Of a stretch of DNA of 64,000 bases, positions 63,895 to 64,000 are shown piece by piece. A program made the translations under genes and the position numbers. Where the stretch lies: positions 18,009,341 through 18,073,340 of the forward strand of contig NW_026089624.1 of NCBI RefSeq assembly GCF_024586455.1, written 5' to 3'. Under the pieces are notes generated by a model, which made no database searches, was not told the origin of the DNA, and saw only the letters and a list, made by a program, of their open reading frames with translations. How positions within the stretch are numbered: the first letter of the stretch is position 1; every line of letters starts with the position of its first letter. Source of the DNA: Bactrocera neohumeralis (Eukaryota > Arthropoda > Insecta > Diptera > Tephritidae).

Positions 63895-64000
63895 AGTAAC
63901 CAGTCGTTGACGTGCGTCCCAAAAGAGTGATGTCATACCCTTTCCAGCCGACTTTTTCGTCTTTCCACGCCTGAGAGGCGGTTCATCATGTTGAGTCCAC
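63895..64000 (-). pseudogene. Mariner transposase scrap at the window edge
   Basis: Minus-strand text 'WTQHDEPPLRRGKTKKSAGK' and, one frame off, 'MTSLFWDAR' matches the segment between the first and second catalytic Asp in mariner transposases, which normally contains a GKVMxSxFWDxxG motif. The fragment continues beyond the window. Confidence 0.55.

Overview
The window is AT-rich eukaryotic DNA from a higher fly. The dispersed repeats with the palindrome TTCGGTTGCACCGAA followed by 'GTATGGCAGCTATATGCTATAG' style text, and the LINE, Helitron and mariner families present, are what I associate with tephritid fruit flies (Bactrocera/Zeugodacus type). That assignment is inference. I found no intact host protein-coding gene, tRNA, rRNA or CRISPR. 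Nearly everything recognisable is a transposable element (TE), usually broken, and TEs are nested in TEs. Positions 4177-4276 and 19279-19378 are 100-N assembly gaps.

Layout: 1-978 BEL/Pao retrotransposon gag with stops; 1439-2342 foldback element; 2847-4571 Helitron-like element with a ~491 bp tandem repeat and a gap; ~5100-5590 the only candidate for host sequence (a 5' exon/UTR on the minus strand); 5669-6265 deleted Tc1/mariner-superfamily element; 6974-8790 inverted-repeat elements with a nested MITE; 10080-15700 a duplicated composite repeat with a 93-bp GC-rich minisatellite and a short mariner; 16.8-22.9 kb a RNase H-bearing LINE on the minus strand, falsely duplicated at a gap; 23.2-26 kb Tc1 and pogo/Tigger-like remnants; 26.1-27.4 kb Jockey-type LINE; 27.7-32.5 kb R1-clade LINE interrupted by a PIF/Harbinger-like element; 33-36 kb Helitron-protein N-terminus and mariner remnants; 39-42.5 kb short mariner and an unclassified transposase-like pseudogene; 42.5-55.7 kb three tandem ~3 kb units that carry Tc1 fragments, a TTAA element and two Helitrons; 55.7-56.4 kb RTE-type LINE 3' end; 57-59 kb hairpins; 60.4-62.2 kb a dispersed repeat carrying a mariner; 62.9-64 kb Tc1, Helitron 5' ends and a mariner scrap.

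The most useful property of the window is that several repeats occur both with and without an inserted element. The insertion sites, and so the exact element ends and target duplications, can therefore be read from within the window: two Helitrons (A|T site), one TTAA element, two mariners and a MITE (TA), and a Harbinger-like element inside a LINE reading frame (TTA). The best candidate for an undescribed functional unit is a ~540 bp mariner derivative present three times with the same internal deletion. It keeps the two-HTH DNA-binding domain as a short ORF (open in two copies) and lacks the catalytic domain, so it could encode a transposition repressor.
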